Below, in pieces: positions 21,990-33,806 of a DNA stretch of 64,000 nt. Every line of letters starts with the position of its first letter. Positions within the stretch are counted from its first letter, which is position 1. The notes beneath the pieces were generated by a model. That model was not told where the DNA came from and made no database searches. It was given only the letters and a program-made list of their open reading frames with translations. A program made the position numbers and the translations under genes. The DNA comes from Aquilaria yunnanensis (Eukaryota; Streptophyta; Magnoliopsida; Malvales; Thymelaeaceae), in contig CM077597.1 in NCBI GenBank assembly GCA_039654915.1, positions 32,462,001 through 32,526,000 of the forward strand, read 5' to 3'.

Positions 21990-22569
21990 AATTCCACTCT
22001 TAGTCCTCCATCTTTCTTCAATCCTTTCAATTGAGTCCTCCCACAAATTTTTCCTTTGTGCAATTGAGTCCCTCAACTTTATATTCCACAATTTTCATCA
22101 CTAACACTCTTGGTCTAAACCAAGCATAATTCTCATAGTGTCCAACACTCATTAATGCCCATTCCATAAATAAATTCCAAGTCTCCACGATTAAATTTCC
22201 AAGTTTCCAGATTAGGAAACTTTTTCTGTCACTAATCCGCTTAACCCGGGAATTAATCTTTTATGATTTTCCGGGTGTAACAATACTCCCCACCTTAAGA
22301 AATTAGGTCCTCCAATTATTTGAATTTGGGCAATTGAGCCCAACCTACAAAATTCCCTTGTTCAATTGAGTCCCTCACTTTTGAAGTACTTCATTTTCAC
22401 CACTAATTTTCTTGACCAAGGCCAAGCTTAATTTTTATGAATGTCCAACACTTAATTTAATGTCCCCTCACATTAATTACACTTAATTCCCAAATAAATA
22501 AAAAAAAAATTCTTTGCTCCAATTCACTTACCCCGGGACCTAATCACTTCGGATAGTCCGGGCATTACA
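21990..22569 (-). repeat. Diverged tandem duplication of LTR start plus polypurine tract in element D
   Basis: The LTR begins (minus sense) TGTAATGCCCGG at 22569. A second LTR-like start TGTTACACCCGG sits at 22282 and is preceded by its own copy of the purine tract and flanking sequence (CTTAAGGTGGGGAGTAT, 22283-22299). The following text repeats with divergence in both units (GTGTTGGACA, AGCTTGG or TGCTTGG, GAGGGACTCAATTG). The duplicated unit is 287 bp. The same pair lies at 28807-29386 in the right LTR. Confidence 0.8.
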
Positions 22570-22592
22570 ACACTCCCCACCTTAAGAAATTT
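22570..22592 (-). other. Polypurine tract of element D
   Basis: On the minus strand CTTAAGGTGGGGAGTGT runs directly into the LTR start TGTAATGCCC. AAGGTGGGGAG before TGTAAT is a common form in plant gypsy elements. Confidence 0.85.
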
Positions 22593-22880
22593 GGTCCTCC
22601 AAATTTCCTAAGTTTTCAAAATATCATGCTCAGGTAGCATGTAGTTTATTACCAGAACACTGGTGGACTACTCTAATCATCCGTCAGTCCCCTTCTTAGC
22701 CATATAAACATTCATCATTCTCCCTTTTTGTTTTAACTCTCTCTTTTAACTCTAGATTATATATTGGATAACTCTCATCATAAGGTCTTAGTTGCCTTGA
22801 TTCACAAGTCATAGCTTGTTTCTCTTTTTCATAAGACTCAGCCCATCCCATCAGTAAATATCTGATACTTCTCAGGGTCC
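22593..22880 (-). other. Element D interior, 3' part without recognisable domain
   Basis: Between the RT remnant and the polypurine tract there are only about 290 bp. RNase H, integrase and chromodomain, normally about 2.5 kb, are missing, so a large internal deletion ends here. I see no coding signal. Confidence 0.6.
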
Positions 22881-24060
22881 GGTGAAATCCAGTAGTGGGC
22901 CGCAGTCAATCTGCTTTCCAGTTCCTCACACTCAGAGGTTTCTTGCATTCCAAGATAGCTTTATCTTCGCAGGATCCATAGCTAAACCTTGCTTATTGAT
23001 AAACTTTCCAAGGATTTCAATTTCCTTAGCCCATAATTGGCATTTACTTAGTTTGCCATATAATTCATGTTCCTTTATCAGGCTTAGCACCACTCTTAGG
23101 TGCTACTTATGGGCTTCTTCACCTTTTGAGTATGCCAATATGTCATCGATAAGTACCATACTAAAGTGGTCCAGAAGTTTTGAACACTCTTCACATGAGG
23201 TCCATGAAAAAGGATGGGTAATTAATGAGCCCAAATGGCTTCACTGTGTACTCATAGTGACCATATCTAGTCCTGAAAGTTGTCTTTGGGACATTTCTTC
23301 CTCGATTCTCCGCTGGAAATCTCCATGTTCGAGGTTTAGCTTCCTCCATTACAGAAGTATAGATGCCTTCCAGGTAGATGTTCCTGGCCTTGAGAAATCT
23401 TTCTTAATCAACTTTTCTAGTTACATTCCTAGCTCCATAAATTCAGGAATAGCTATTCGGTAAGGAGCAATGGATGTTGGTGCAATTCTGGCACCAACCC
23501 GATCTCAAACTTAACCTTTCTTAAAGGGAGAAGTCTTAGGAGATTTGTGGGGAACACTTCAAGGAATTTTATTATTCTGGTTATGTTATCCAGCTTTATT
23601 TATGCTTCAGTTCCTTTTAACCTTAGGTATTCACCTTTCATTAATAGGCTTTGTGTTCCACCACTTTTAAGAGACCCTCTGGGACTAACCCAGGAGAGCC
23701 TTCCAGAAATTGTGGTTCATATCCAGGCAAACAAAGTTTCCTGGCACCACAGTCTATGACTACCCTATTGGCATTAAGCCAGTCCATACCCAATATAATG
23801 TCATAGTCATAGGCTAGTAATTTTATTTATTCTTCCTTGGTTTCTATTTTACCAAGCCTTAAGCATGAAAAATTTCTCCCATATATTATTCAAAATTTCA
23901 TTCCTGATAGTTCTAACCAGGCATACTTCAGTGCATAATTCTAGTTCATTCTTTGACTAGCTTAGAAGATACAAAGATGCACCGATATTAATTAAAGCTG
24001 ATACTTCATAACCGTTGAATAAAGTGTTACCTGTCAAGGTCTTTCTAACCCAACCTGACC
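22880..24060 (-). pseudogene. Element D protease-RT remnant (broken)
   Basis: The minus strand near 23195-23290 encodes P-K-T-T-F-R-T-R-Y-G-H-Y-E-Y-T-V-K-P-F-G, the RT block just before the catalytic region, then F-F-M-D-L-M. Next come [12 protein letters not shown] residues (about 23040-23080) and the start of the post-RT connection, where the remnant ends. Upstream (about 23480-23580) is the linker with E-V-F-P and L-P-L-R-K-V-K-F-E-I. Protease is recognisable only by position. Many stops are present. Confidence 0.7.
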
Positions 24061-24399
24061 TGATCCATTTCTTTCTCAGCGTCCTCAGCTCTTTTTGACA
24101 TCATGGTCCTCTTGTGCTCTCCTCGAAGCCTTAATCTGGAATACTTTTCCAGTAGTCTGAATTTGTCTTTTTCTGCTTTTATCCTGATGCTCATTGGGGC
24201 CTTGACCCCTTCTCAGTGGAGGTGGAAGTATATTTGGCCTCCTCATGGGCATTTGCCTCTGTGCCCATCAGTCACTAAACCCGTGAGGGCTCCTCTGTTC
24301 TTCTTTCCTGGCAGTACACTATCTTACCTAGTGATCCTGGGTACCTACTTAAGATAACTTTCTATGAGTCTGTAGCATGGCTTTTGGCCATGAAATTTT

Positions 24400-25037
24400 C
24401 TTAAGTCTTGCACGAAGGTCCATATCGAGCTGCTTTCTTTTCTTTGTTGTTATCCTTTCTTGGCTCATATGCCAAGCTTTTTCTGCTTCTCAGATGGCTT
24501 CTACATCATACTAGTTTTCCCAGGGGCTCTCATGGCTTACCCTCGGAATTCTTTCTCCAGGGTCATAGTTCTTGAAGAAACTCCTTGGCCTTAGGTATTC
24601 CCGACCATTATACTATGGGACATACCGACTGAGATCACTGAATCTATGCTCATACTCCAACACTGAGAGCTACTTTTTCTCGAACATGCTAAACTTAACC
24701 TGCTTCTGATCTTTTCAGTGAAGCACTGTGAGTGGACATCTTATTACTCTTCTCCTGTGAGTGGGCCACCTAGCATGTCGCTAGCATAAGTCCTATGGAC
24801 TACTCGCCACCATAATTCAGTATTGCCTTCCAATCTTCCCTGGGCATCAATGCTAGGCCCAGTATCATTCTGCCCTATCAGGCTCAGTAGCCCTAACTTG
24901 GTTTCTGGCACATAGCCAGTATGCTTATTCCCATCAGGGGAAGCTTCATTTTCACTTTGGCCTTTATTCATATTTCTGGTTCTCATCCTGTTCATAGCAA
25001 CAAAGCAAGGCACACAATATATATGCTCAATATTCAT
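24400..25037 (-). pseudogene. Element D gag remnant (broken)
   Basis: The minus-strand frame 24744-25037 has N-R-M-R-T-R-N-M-N-K near its start, E-L-W-W-R-V-V-H-R-T and L-T-G-E-E. Downstream frames keep Y-E-H-R-F-S-D-L-S-R-Y-V-P. These are the Gag core blocks of plant chromovirus-type gypsy elements. Stops after G-E-E and several frame changes break it. Confidence 0.75.
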
Positions 25038-25130
25038 AAGTGACTCAACCTAGTGGACTTAACCTATGTGGGAACAAGTCTATACTACAAGCAATCATAG
25101 ACCAAAACTTTGGTCCTTAAGAGCAACCAT

Positions 25131-25142
25131 GCTCTGATACCA
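25131..25142 (-). other. Primer-binding site of element D (initiator tRNA-Met type)
   Basis: On the minus strand TGGTATCAGAGC lies three bases inside the right LTR (5' LTR). This is the complement of the 3' end of plant initiator tRNA-Met and fixes D's orientation as minus. Confidence 0.92.
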
Positions 25143-25145
25143 AGC

Positions 25146-28100
25146 TGTCGTGCCCACACTTGCCCCTGGCCCATTCGGGCCCGATTTCTTAAACAATACA
25201 GCGGAAGTCTTATTTCACAAAAAGGGGCATTTAAAATTTAATTTAATTTTTTTTTTTCAACTTAAGGGCACGAACCCCAGGATACTTACCGGTACTAGCT
25301 CGTTAACTATTTACTTTTAGGGTTCTATTGCTCTCGGAAATAAGCTAGCACACCTATGTGGAATTTAGTGTTCATTTCATGATCTTTATCATGCTTAGCC
25401 AAGTACATGCATGGCAACCAAAACACCATATTCATATTTACAAGTCATAAAAATGGTGTTATACTGAAAATAAACATAATCACTTAAATAGCCAGGATAT
25501 CCAAAAGCATGATACATGGCAAATAATTCATAAGTCCATAGAACACATTCCACCTTAATAGACCTTGTTCCCACAAATTTCTAGACTCCCCATGCCTGCA
25601 GAAGGAAGTCCACAACATTAGCTTGTTTCTCAAGCAATCCATAACACTTAAGACACTTAGAATATTGAGCAACATATGTACAAACCTCTACTATGTGAAA
25701 GAGTATTTATTACTCTTGACCATAATGCTTTTCTATAGCTCCTTTACCTACAAAAGTAGAGTAGGGCGGGTGAGTTATAAAACTCAATAAGGAATCCAAT
25801 GGCATCCAATGCCTAACTTAGTGAGGTATTTTCTTATGGCTTTCAAAGCCAACTTATGGCCTCCAAGGCCTAACATATGGCTTCCAAAGCCTAACTTATG
25901 CCAAGAACGTAATGGCAATTATTCCATAAACCTGCAAAGAAAACACTAAGACAAAGAAAACACAAAGCATGTAGAAATAACAATAATAATAATAATTGGG
26001 GTCAGCATGCACAATCAATTCATAGAAGCACACAACACAACACACCACATAACACAATTCTGTATGGGCAAAGCAAGCATTAGCATATTCCATATCACAC
26101 AATATCGGTCGACCATTTCTTATACCATACTGAGTACTCCTTAGCTTGGGAATCGAGTTGGCCAAACTCGATGCCAAGACCTGAATGCTTGCACTTAACT
26201 CATGAGTAACCATAGTTGCCGAAACAACGATACTTAGCCCACTATGCACTATGTGCCCGAATACTCACAAAGTGAGTATGAGAAAATCCTCACACAGAGT
26301 TGCCGAAGCAACAAAACAACTTAGCCCTGCATGCACACCTAGGATCACATGGTTCTTTGACCATCACCTAGGGGCACTAATACTCACAAACAAGATCATG
26401 GAGATACACCATGCAATAAAGTGAGTATAGGAATCCTTACCATAATTTTTGTAACCGCGTAATGCTTAATTCCTTTGCCTTTCCTTGCTTGTTGTTGGTA
26501 AAACTTGTCTTTTCCTCAATGGACCTCAACTTAAGGAGGTAAGGCCCATTTTAGCCTTTCTTTGACTTAGGCCCAATTTTCTGTGAACTCAGACCTACAT
26601 TGGCCTTTTTCCTGGAAATGCAGGCCCAACGTAATCCTTTCCAGAATTCTGGCCCACTTGGCCTGTTCTGGAATTCTGGCCCAACTTGGCCTCTTAATAA
26701 CTTAGGCCTATTTGGCCTTTTAATAACTTAGGCCCAACTTAGCTTTCTTAGTACTTAGGCCCAAAATGAACTTAGGAGCCACATAAGCCCAAATTAACTT
26801 ATGACCACTTAGGCCCAAAATGACTTATGAGCCACATAGGCCCAATTTTACCTTTTCAGGATTTTTAGCCCAATTTAGCCATTAGGCCCATATTAACCTT
26901 TTCAGGATTTAGCCCATTTGCCAATAATGCCATTGTGGCCCATTTGGCCAAAATTACCCAAAACTTTGGGTTTTCACTTAAGAACCTAAAGAACAATTGT
27001 TGACAGAATTGTCCTTGATTTCTTCTTTGCCATTTTAGTCCCATATTTCCATTATGAACACATTTGCCACCAAGAACACTTGGTTAACACACATCCACCA
27101 AAATGGCACTTATGGCCGAATATGCTTTCCATTTCTTCTTTATGGTTTTTGCTTCACAAGTCTTCTAGGAGCTCAAAATATGCCAAGAACACTTGGCTCC
27201 ACATGGCTAACATGCCAAGGCATCAAAACAACAACAAGGCCGAAAATTCCATTGCTTTCAAAACTCTTCTTTTTACATCCATCTTTTGGAACTTGTCTTA
27301 AACATACATAAGAGCTTGTTTAGTACCAAGAACACTTGGTTTAAGCTCAAACATGCCAAGATACATACATAGCCGAATCTTCACCTTGTTTTCTTTCCAT
27401 CCTTCACTTGTTTTTCTTGCTTAAAATGACCACAAAAGCTCACAAGTACCAAGAACACTTGGTTTAGAGCTTTGAAATGCCAAGAATGTTCATGGCCGAA
27501 ACTTTCTTCATGCTTGAAGCCTTCATTTGATCTTTGCTTTGTTGGCTTCCAACACCTCATAAACACCAAGAACACTTGGTTAAACATCCATAAAGCTCAA
27601 GATATGAACAGGGCCGAATATTCAAGAAACATGATTTTTCTTCAATCTTTGCTTGATTTCTTGCTTTCCATGGCTTAAAATCTCCATGCATGCCGTGAAA
27701 TCCTTGTGTAAAGCTCAAGAACACCAAGAACACAAGATGGCCGAATATATTAGTGAGCAAGATCTTACTTTTCTAAGCTCAAAAATACATCAAAACACCA
27801 AGAAAGCTTGGATTACTTACAACATTCAATTGGCCGAAATTTAAGCTTGTTCTTCCTTGATTTTCTTGCTTCTCATGGCTTAGAAATGCCATGCTTGTAA
27901 GGAGCTCTTGAATGAAGCTCAAGAACACCATTTTCTCACCAAGGCCGAAACTTCACAAGCATTTCTTCATGGGTTTTCTTTGATTTCTCACTTGGTTCGT
28001 GGTCTAGATGTGTTTAGGAGCTTGAAAGCTTCAAGAAAAGGTGTTTACATGTGTAAGGGAGTGTGATTTTAGCCATGGCCGAAAGTTAGAAGGGAGGAAG

Positions 28101-29386
28101 AAGATGATGAGCTTGAAGAAATGCCATGGCCGAATGGTTTGTGTTCTAGAGAGAAGGGAGAGCATTTTGGCTTTAGAGAGAGAGAAAGATATGTGTGAAA
28201 TGAAAATGAAATGAAATGGAGAGCATATGGCCGGTTATGCCTTGCTAAATGAGGGGAAATGGCATTCAAATGCCATCCAAATGCATGTCAAATGCATTTC
28301 CATGATGTGGCAGCCAATTGCTCATAAATGAAGGGGAAATGAAATCAAAATGCATATCAAATGCATATTTTAGGAGGATGGCCGGCCTTTGATTTCAAAA
28401 TGGGGGAGAAATAGTCAAATTGCCATATAAAATAGTCCATGGACAAAAGCTAGTGGGGGAATAATTTATTCATAGTGGAAAGTGTAGTGGGAGACATAGT
28501 AAAGGTAAAAGAATAGTGGAAGGGGTAAGGTGGGGGACAAGAGATAATGGAATTATTTTATAATGTAAGTGGGATTTGTAGTGGACAATAAAAAATGATA
28601 GTGGAGCATAAGTGGGAGACAAGCATGGGCCTAAATAATGTATTTTATGCAAGTGGGAGACATGTAGTAGTGGAGGGTAATAAAATAGTGTGAGTGGAGG
28701 ATGTAGGAGAATTTAAATTGGTGAGTGGAGGGATGATGTGGCATTTTTTTTATTGCCAATATGCAAGGGTGGCAGCCATGGCTTGTATTGCCATGAAAAG
28801 TGGTCAAATTCCACTCTTAGTCCTCCATCTTTCTTCAATCCTTTCAATTGAGTCCTCCCACAAATTTTTCCTTTGTGCAATTGAGTCCCTCAACTTTATA
28901 TTCCACAATTTTCATCACTAACACTCTTGGTCTAAACCAAGCATAATTCTCATAGTGTCCAACACTCATTAATGCCCATTCCATAAATAAATTCCAAGTC
29001 TCCACGATTAAATTTCCAAGTTTCCAGATTAGGAAACTTTTTCTGTCACTAATCCGCTTAACCCGGGAATTAATCTTTTATGATTTTCCGGGTGTAACAA
29101 TACTCCCCACCTTAAGAAATTAGGTCCTCCAATTATTTGAATTTGGGCAATTGAGCCCAACCTACAAAATTCCCTTGTTCAATTGAGTCCCTCACTTTTG
29201 AAGTACTTCATTTTCACCACTAATTTTCTTGACCAAGGCCAAGCTTAATTTTTATGAATGTCCAACACTTAATTTAATGTCCCCTCACATTAATTACACT
29301 TAATTCCCAAATAAATAAAAAAAAAATTCTTTGCTCCAATTCACTTACCCCGGGACCTAATCACTTCGGATAGTCCGGGCATTACA
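25146..29386 (-). repeat. Right (5') LTR of element D, 4241 bp
   Basis: Copy of 18329-22569 at a constant offset of 6,817 bp over its whole length, including the palindrome array (27070-28142) and the duplicated LTR start (28807-29386). One difference was noticed by eye, at 25183. It is followed by the second CACGG duplication (29387-29391), where C's gag resumes. Confidence 0.95.
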
Positions 29387-30561
29387 CACGGGGCCTTCGG
29401 CGTGACTCACAGCTGTTCTACGAGTTCTCAAAGGACCCGCCGGAGACCCTCGGAGAATTTTACCGAAGGGCAGAGCAGCACATGACAGCCGAGGAATTGA
29501 GGATGGCGGGGCCGAAGTCTGATCATCACCGCGCCGAAGGGTCCAGTCAGCAAGCTCGGCATCTTTCTGAACACACAGGCCGACCACGGCGAATGCGAGG
29601 AAAGAAACCTCAAAGTTTCACGCCCTTGAGCACGACACGGACCAACATTCTCATGGCGCTGGAAAGGCAAGGGACGCAGATTCGGCGGCCAAAGGCCATG
29701 GCCGCCGATAATAAGAAGAATGCCAAGAAGTTCTGCCAGTTTCATCGCAACCACGGTCATGACACCGAAGACTGCTTCCAGCTGAAGAAGTACATAGAGT
29801 CGCTGATCAAACAGGGCCAGCTTCGCAAATACCTGCGGATGCCCTCCCCAAAAGGCAAAAAAGAGGAGGAAGAGAGGGCCGAAAACGAGGACTATGACTC
29901 AGACAGGCGGAGAAACAGAAGTCCAAAAAGGCGCCTTCCACCTCCAGTAGGGGTCATCCAAACCATTACCACGGGGCTCCCATCCTCGGAAAGAAAGCGG
30001 AAGGCCAGAGAAATTGCGGTTATGGAGTATCAAAGTCCATCAAAGAAACTGGCTCACAAAGATGGCTCCACCGTCGTCTTCCCCCACGACAACCCGCTGC
30101 TGATAATGGCGAGAATAGGGAACTGGGACGTCAAAAGAATGTTGCTTGATGATGGCTCAAATGCTGACGTCCTATTCTCGCACTTACTGCTGAGCTTGGG
30201 CATCTCCAACAGCGAGCTTAAACCTGTCACCACGCCCACCTTCGGCGTTGGACCATCGGAACTACCCGTCCTCGGATGGATCGACCTCCCTTTGATGATA
30301 AAAGGCACTTCGGTAGACGGAGCAGCTGAGTTGTACGCGTCCACAATGGCAAGATTCATCGTCATGGACGTCCCGTCTTCGTACAACGCCATCCTTGGAA
30401 GGCAGACTCAGGGGAACCTGCACATTCGCCCCGATGTGAAGTACTTGACTGTCACATTCGCCACCAAGGATGGAGATGCAGAGGTCTTCATCGACCAAGC
30501 CGAGGTAAGAAAGGTGTTTGTAAAAGCACGAAAGGCTCCGGCAGACAACTCTACACAATAG
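29387..30561 (+). pseudogene. Element C gag C-terminal part and protease
   Basis: After the second CACGG copy the Gag frame of C resumes at 29392 and stays open to TAG at 30559-30561. The first part has L-F-Y-E-F-S and E-F-Y-R-R-A-E; a nucleic-acid-binding knuckle C-Q-F-H-R-N-H-G-H-D-T-E-D-C follows at about 29735-29775. A basic spacer leads into a retropepsin-like protease with L-L-D-D-G-S-N-A-D-V at about 30142-30171 and Y-N-A-I-L-G-R near 30381-30401, the usual Tat-type protease blocks. Listed as a pseudogene only because the upstream half of the same frame is broken; this half is intact. Confidence 0.88.
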
Positions 30562-33500
30562 TGGAGGCAAAGGCGCAGGAGAAAGGAAAAGAAAGAGATC
30601 CCGCAGAAGCAGAAATGGAAGCAGTAGATCTTGTCCCAGGACAATCTACCCGAATAGGGAAGAGCTTGGCCAAAGGTGATAAGGAAATTCTTGTATCCTT
30701 TCTGCTGAAAAATAAAGATCTGTTTGCCTACTCGCCGAAAGACATGCCAGGAGTGAACCCTGGCATAATACAGCACAGCCTCAAAGTAAGCCCGGAAGCG
30801 AAACCTATCAGGCAAAAGAAACGAAGCATCTCAGCCCACAAAAGCAACTTCGTGAGAACCGAAGTCCAGCGCCTATTGGATGCTGAAGTTATCAGGGAGG
30901 TAAAATACCCCGAATGGTTAAGCAACGTGGTCATTGCCACAAAAGAAGGTAGCAGCAAACTCCGGATGTGCATTGATTTCAGAAACTTGAACGATGCTTG
31001 CCCGAAAGACTCATTTCCCCTCCCGCCAATAGATCAACTGGTAGATTCAACGGCCAAATACGGGCTCCTGAGCTTCCTAGATGCCTTCATCGGCTACCAT
31101 CAGATAAGGATGGACCCCGAAGATGAAGAGAAAACTGCCTTCATCACCGAGGGAGGAACGTACTGCTATATCAGAATGCCCTTCGGGCTGAAAAATGCAG
31201 GAGCCACCTACCAGAGACTGATGAACAAGGTCTTCAAGGACCAAATGGGGAGAAACATGGAAGTATATGTTGATGATATGATAGTCAAAAGCAAGCTGCC
31301 CGGCTACCACATTGCAGATTTGGAGGAAACCTTCCAAAAGCTCAGAGCCTTCGGGATTCGCCTTAACCCCGAGAAGTGTATCTTCGGCGTGACATCCGGA
31401 AAATTCCTTGGGTACATGGTATCCGAAAGAGGCATCGACGCCAATCCTGAGAAGATTAAGGCTCTGCTTGAGTTCCAAACTCCTGCCACAGTCAAAGACG
31501 TGCAGAGACTAACCGGAAAAATAACCTCTCTGAGCAGGTTTATTTCCAGGTACGGAGATAGGTGTAGACCTTTCTTCAAAGTCCTCACAAAGGCAGCAAA
31601 GATGGAAGGCGACCTCGGAAGAAACAATCATCCCTGGGATGAAGATTGCCAAAAAGCCTGGGAAGAACTCAAAGTCTACCTGGCCAGCCTGCCGACTCTG
31701 CGACAACCTCGGGAGGGAGAACCCCTCGTACTATACCTCGCCGTCACAGAAAAGGCCGTGAGCTCGGTCCTGGTAAAAGAAGAAGGGCCGAAACAATGGC
31801 CGGTCTACTACGTCAGCAAGTCCCTGCATGGCGCCGAAGTCAGGTACCCTTTGCTTCAAAAAGCTATATACGCCTTGGTGCTTGCAGGAAGGAGACTGCG
31901 ACCATATTTCCAGGCTCACCCCGTCATCGTCCGAAGTAGTCTACCACTACGGGATGTTATGAAAAGAGTTGATCATTCGGGAAGGCTCTCCAAGTGGTGC
32001 ATAGAGCTTGGCGAACACGAAATCACGTATGAGCCTCGGAAGGCCATAAAAGCCCAAGCATTGGCAGATTTTATCGCTGAAATACCCACCACTGAGGAGA
32101 ACCACTCAGATCCAAAAGAAGGTGAGCCAGAATGGACCTTGCATGTTGACGGAGCCTCGGGGTCCGAACACCAGGGAGCTGGAATAGTTATCAGAGGACC
32201 CGAAGGCCTAGAGGTGATGAAGGCTATCAAGTTCAGCTTCAACGTCACCAATAATGTGGCTGAGTATGAAGCCCTCATAGCGGGATTACGCTTGGCCAGA
32301 AAGATTGGCGTGAGAAACTTAAGGGCTCACAGCGATTCCCAGCTGGTAGTTCGGCAGACGGCAGGAGATTATGGGGCGAAGGACCCAATCTTGGCAAAAT
32401 ACCACGAGCTGGTAACAAAACTCATACAAGAGTTTGACGCCGTGCGGATCGAAAATGTACCCTGGCGGAATAACACTGAGGCAGATTGCTTAGCGAAGTC
32501 CAAAACATACACCGAGGTGCTAGACCATCCAAGCATCTCCGTGCTAAGCGTAACGTCCTCGGGAACAGGGTAGAAGGACCCCATAAAGAAATACCTCGCA
32601 GAGAATGAGCTTCCCGAAGACGCTGGCAATGCTGCAAGACTGCGAAGACGCGCCGGAAGATTCTTCCTGATTGGTGAAGAGTTATATCGGCAAGGATATG
32701 CAAATCCGCTGCAGAGATGTGTGGGCGAAGAGGATACTGAGATGGTCCTCGAAGAAGTTCACGAAGGCATGTGCGGGTCGCACATTGGAACTGATGCCCT
32801 TGCAGCAGTGATACTCCGCCAAGGATACTTCTGGCCTACCCTGAGAAAGGACGCAAGGCAGTTCATCCAGAAGTGCGGTAGTTGCCAGAGACATGCAAAA
32901 ATCCAGAGGATACCCTCGGAAATGGTAACGTCGGCAGACTATCCTTGGCCCTTCGCAGTCTGGGGTATAGACCTCATTGGGCCACTCCCCACAGCACCTG
33001 GAGGCGTGAAATTCTGCGTGGTAGCAGTGGACTATTTCTCAAAGTGGGTAGAGGCAGAACCGCTAGCAACTATCTCGGCAAAAGAAGTGCAGAAGTTCGT
33101 ATGGAAGAACATCGTATGCAGATTTGGAATACCAAGGGTACTAGTAGCTGATAATGGATCTCAGTTCATAGACAAAGGATTCCAGGAATTCATCAGCGAC
33201 CTCAGAATAAAGATGCACTTCGCCCCAGTAGCTCACCCCCAAAGCAATGGGCAGGTGGAAGTATCAAACAGGACCATAAAAGATGGCCTGAAAAAGAGAC
33301 TTGGGGAAGCCAAGGGGAAATGGCCAGGAGAACTCCAAAGTGTATTGTGGAGCTACCGAACGACGTCACGAAGAGCCACAGGGGAAACTCCCTTCTCACT
33401 CGTCTTCGGAACAGAGGCCATTATCCCAATAGAGATAGTTCAGCCTTCAATACGGGTACAAGTATTTGATGAAGGCGGAAATGACCTCGGTCTGAGAACT

Positions 33501-33806
33501 AAGCTCGACCTTGTGACCGAACACAGAGAAATAGCCGAGCTGAGAAGAAAAGCTTTCCAGCAAAGAGTGGCCGCGGCTATCAACTTAAAAGCCAGGCCGA
33601 AAGAAATCAAAAAAGGAGACCTCGTTCTTCGAAAGGCCGACTTTGCACCCCGAAGGCCATCTCACGGAGTACTTCGCGCAAATTGGGAAGGACCTTATCT
33701 GGTTCTCGCCGAAGTACGAAAAGCCGTGTATAAGCTTGGCGACGCCGAAGGCGTAGAATTGAAAAACACTTGGCATTCAGACGCCTTGAAAAAATTCTAC
33801 GCCTAA
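30561..33806 (+). pseudogene. Element C pol: RT, RNase H, archaeal-type RNase H and integrase (one stop)
   Basis: One frame of about 1,080 codons with a single TAG at 32571-32573. RT has D174 (F-L-D-A-F) and Y-V-D-D at residues 236-239, with M-P-F-G-L before it. The RT-linked RNase H (about 385-480) is degenerate: L-Y-L-A-V-T-E-K replaces the usual T-D-A-S. The second, archaeal-type RNase H has D530, E568, D592 and D642. After the stop, integrase shows the H-H-C-C finger (C-G-S-C-Q) and D804, D864 and E900 with 35 residues between the last two, a DD35E core. It ends W-H-S-D-A-L-K-K-F-Y-A. The first codon is GTG overlapping the protease stop by one base, in another frame, so expression needs frameshifting or splicing. 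Confidence 0.92.

Larger units (their letters stand above)
18329..22569 (-). repeat. Left (3') LTR of element D, 4241 bp
   Basis: Plus-strand ends are TGTCGTGCCC and GGGCATTACA, so the element-sense ends are TGTAATGCCC and GGGCACGACA. Contents left to right: short repeats of AACTTATGGC/TCCAAGGCC type (about 18980-19090), a region of repeated TTAGGCCCA (about 19720-20150), a ~120-bp-period array with the palindrome CCAAGAACACTTGG and GGCCGAA motifs (20253-21325), purine-rich AGTGG-type repeats (about 21630-21900), and a diverged duplication of the first ~290 bp of the LTR (21990-22569). Short open frames inside it occur identically in both LTRs and have no recognisable product. Confidence 0.95.
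18329..29386 (-). mobile_element. Element D: non-autonomous Ty3/gypsy element with 4.24-kb LTRs
   Basis: Two direct copies of 4,241 bp lie exactly 6,817 bp apart and flank an interior of only 2,576 bp. Orientation is minus: the primer site (reverse of TGGTATCAGAGC) abuts the right LTR, and a polypurine tract abuts the left LTR. The interior has gag, protease and part of RT, all broken; RNase H, integrase and any chromodomain are absent. I noticed one substitution between the two LTRs (18366 versus 25183) and no net indel, so insertion is very recent, and mobilisation must have used enzymes from another element. The gag and RT wording and the iMet primer site suggest a chromovirus-like relative; that placement is inference. 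Confidence 0.95.

Noticed and set aside
22282..29386. Treating the inner TGTTACACCCGG as the true LTR end of D
   Set aside because: The target duplication CACGG and the constant 6,817-bp offset extend to the outer ends (22569 and 29386), so the outer ends are the current ones.
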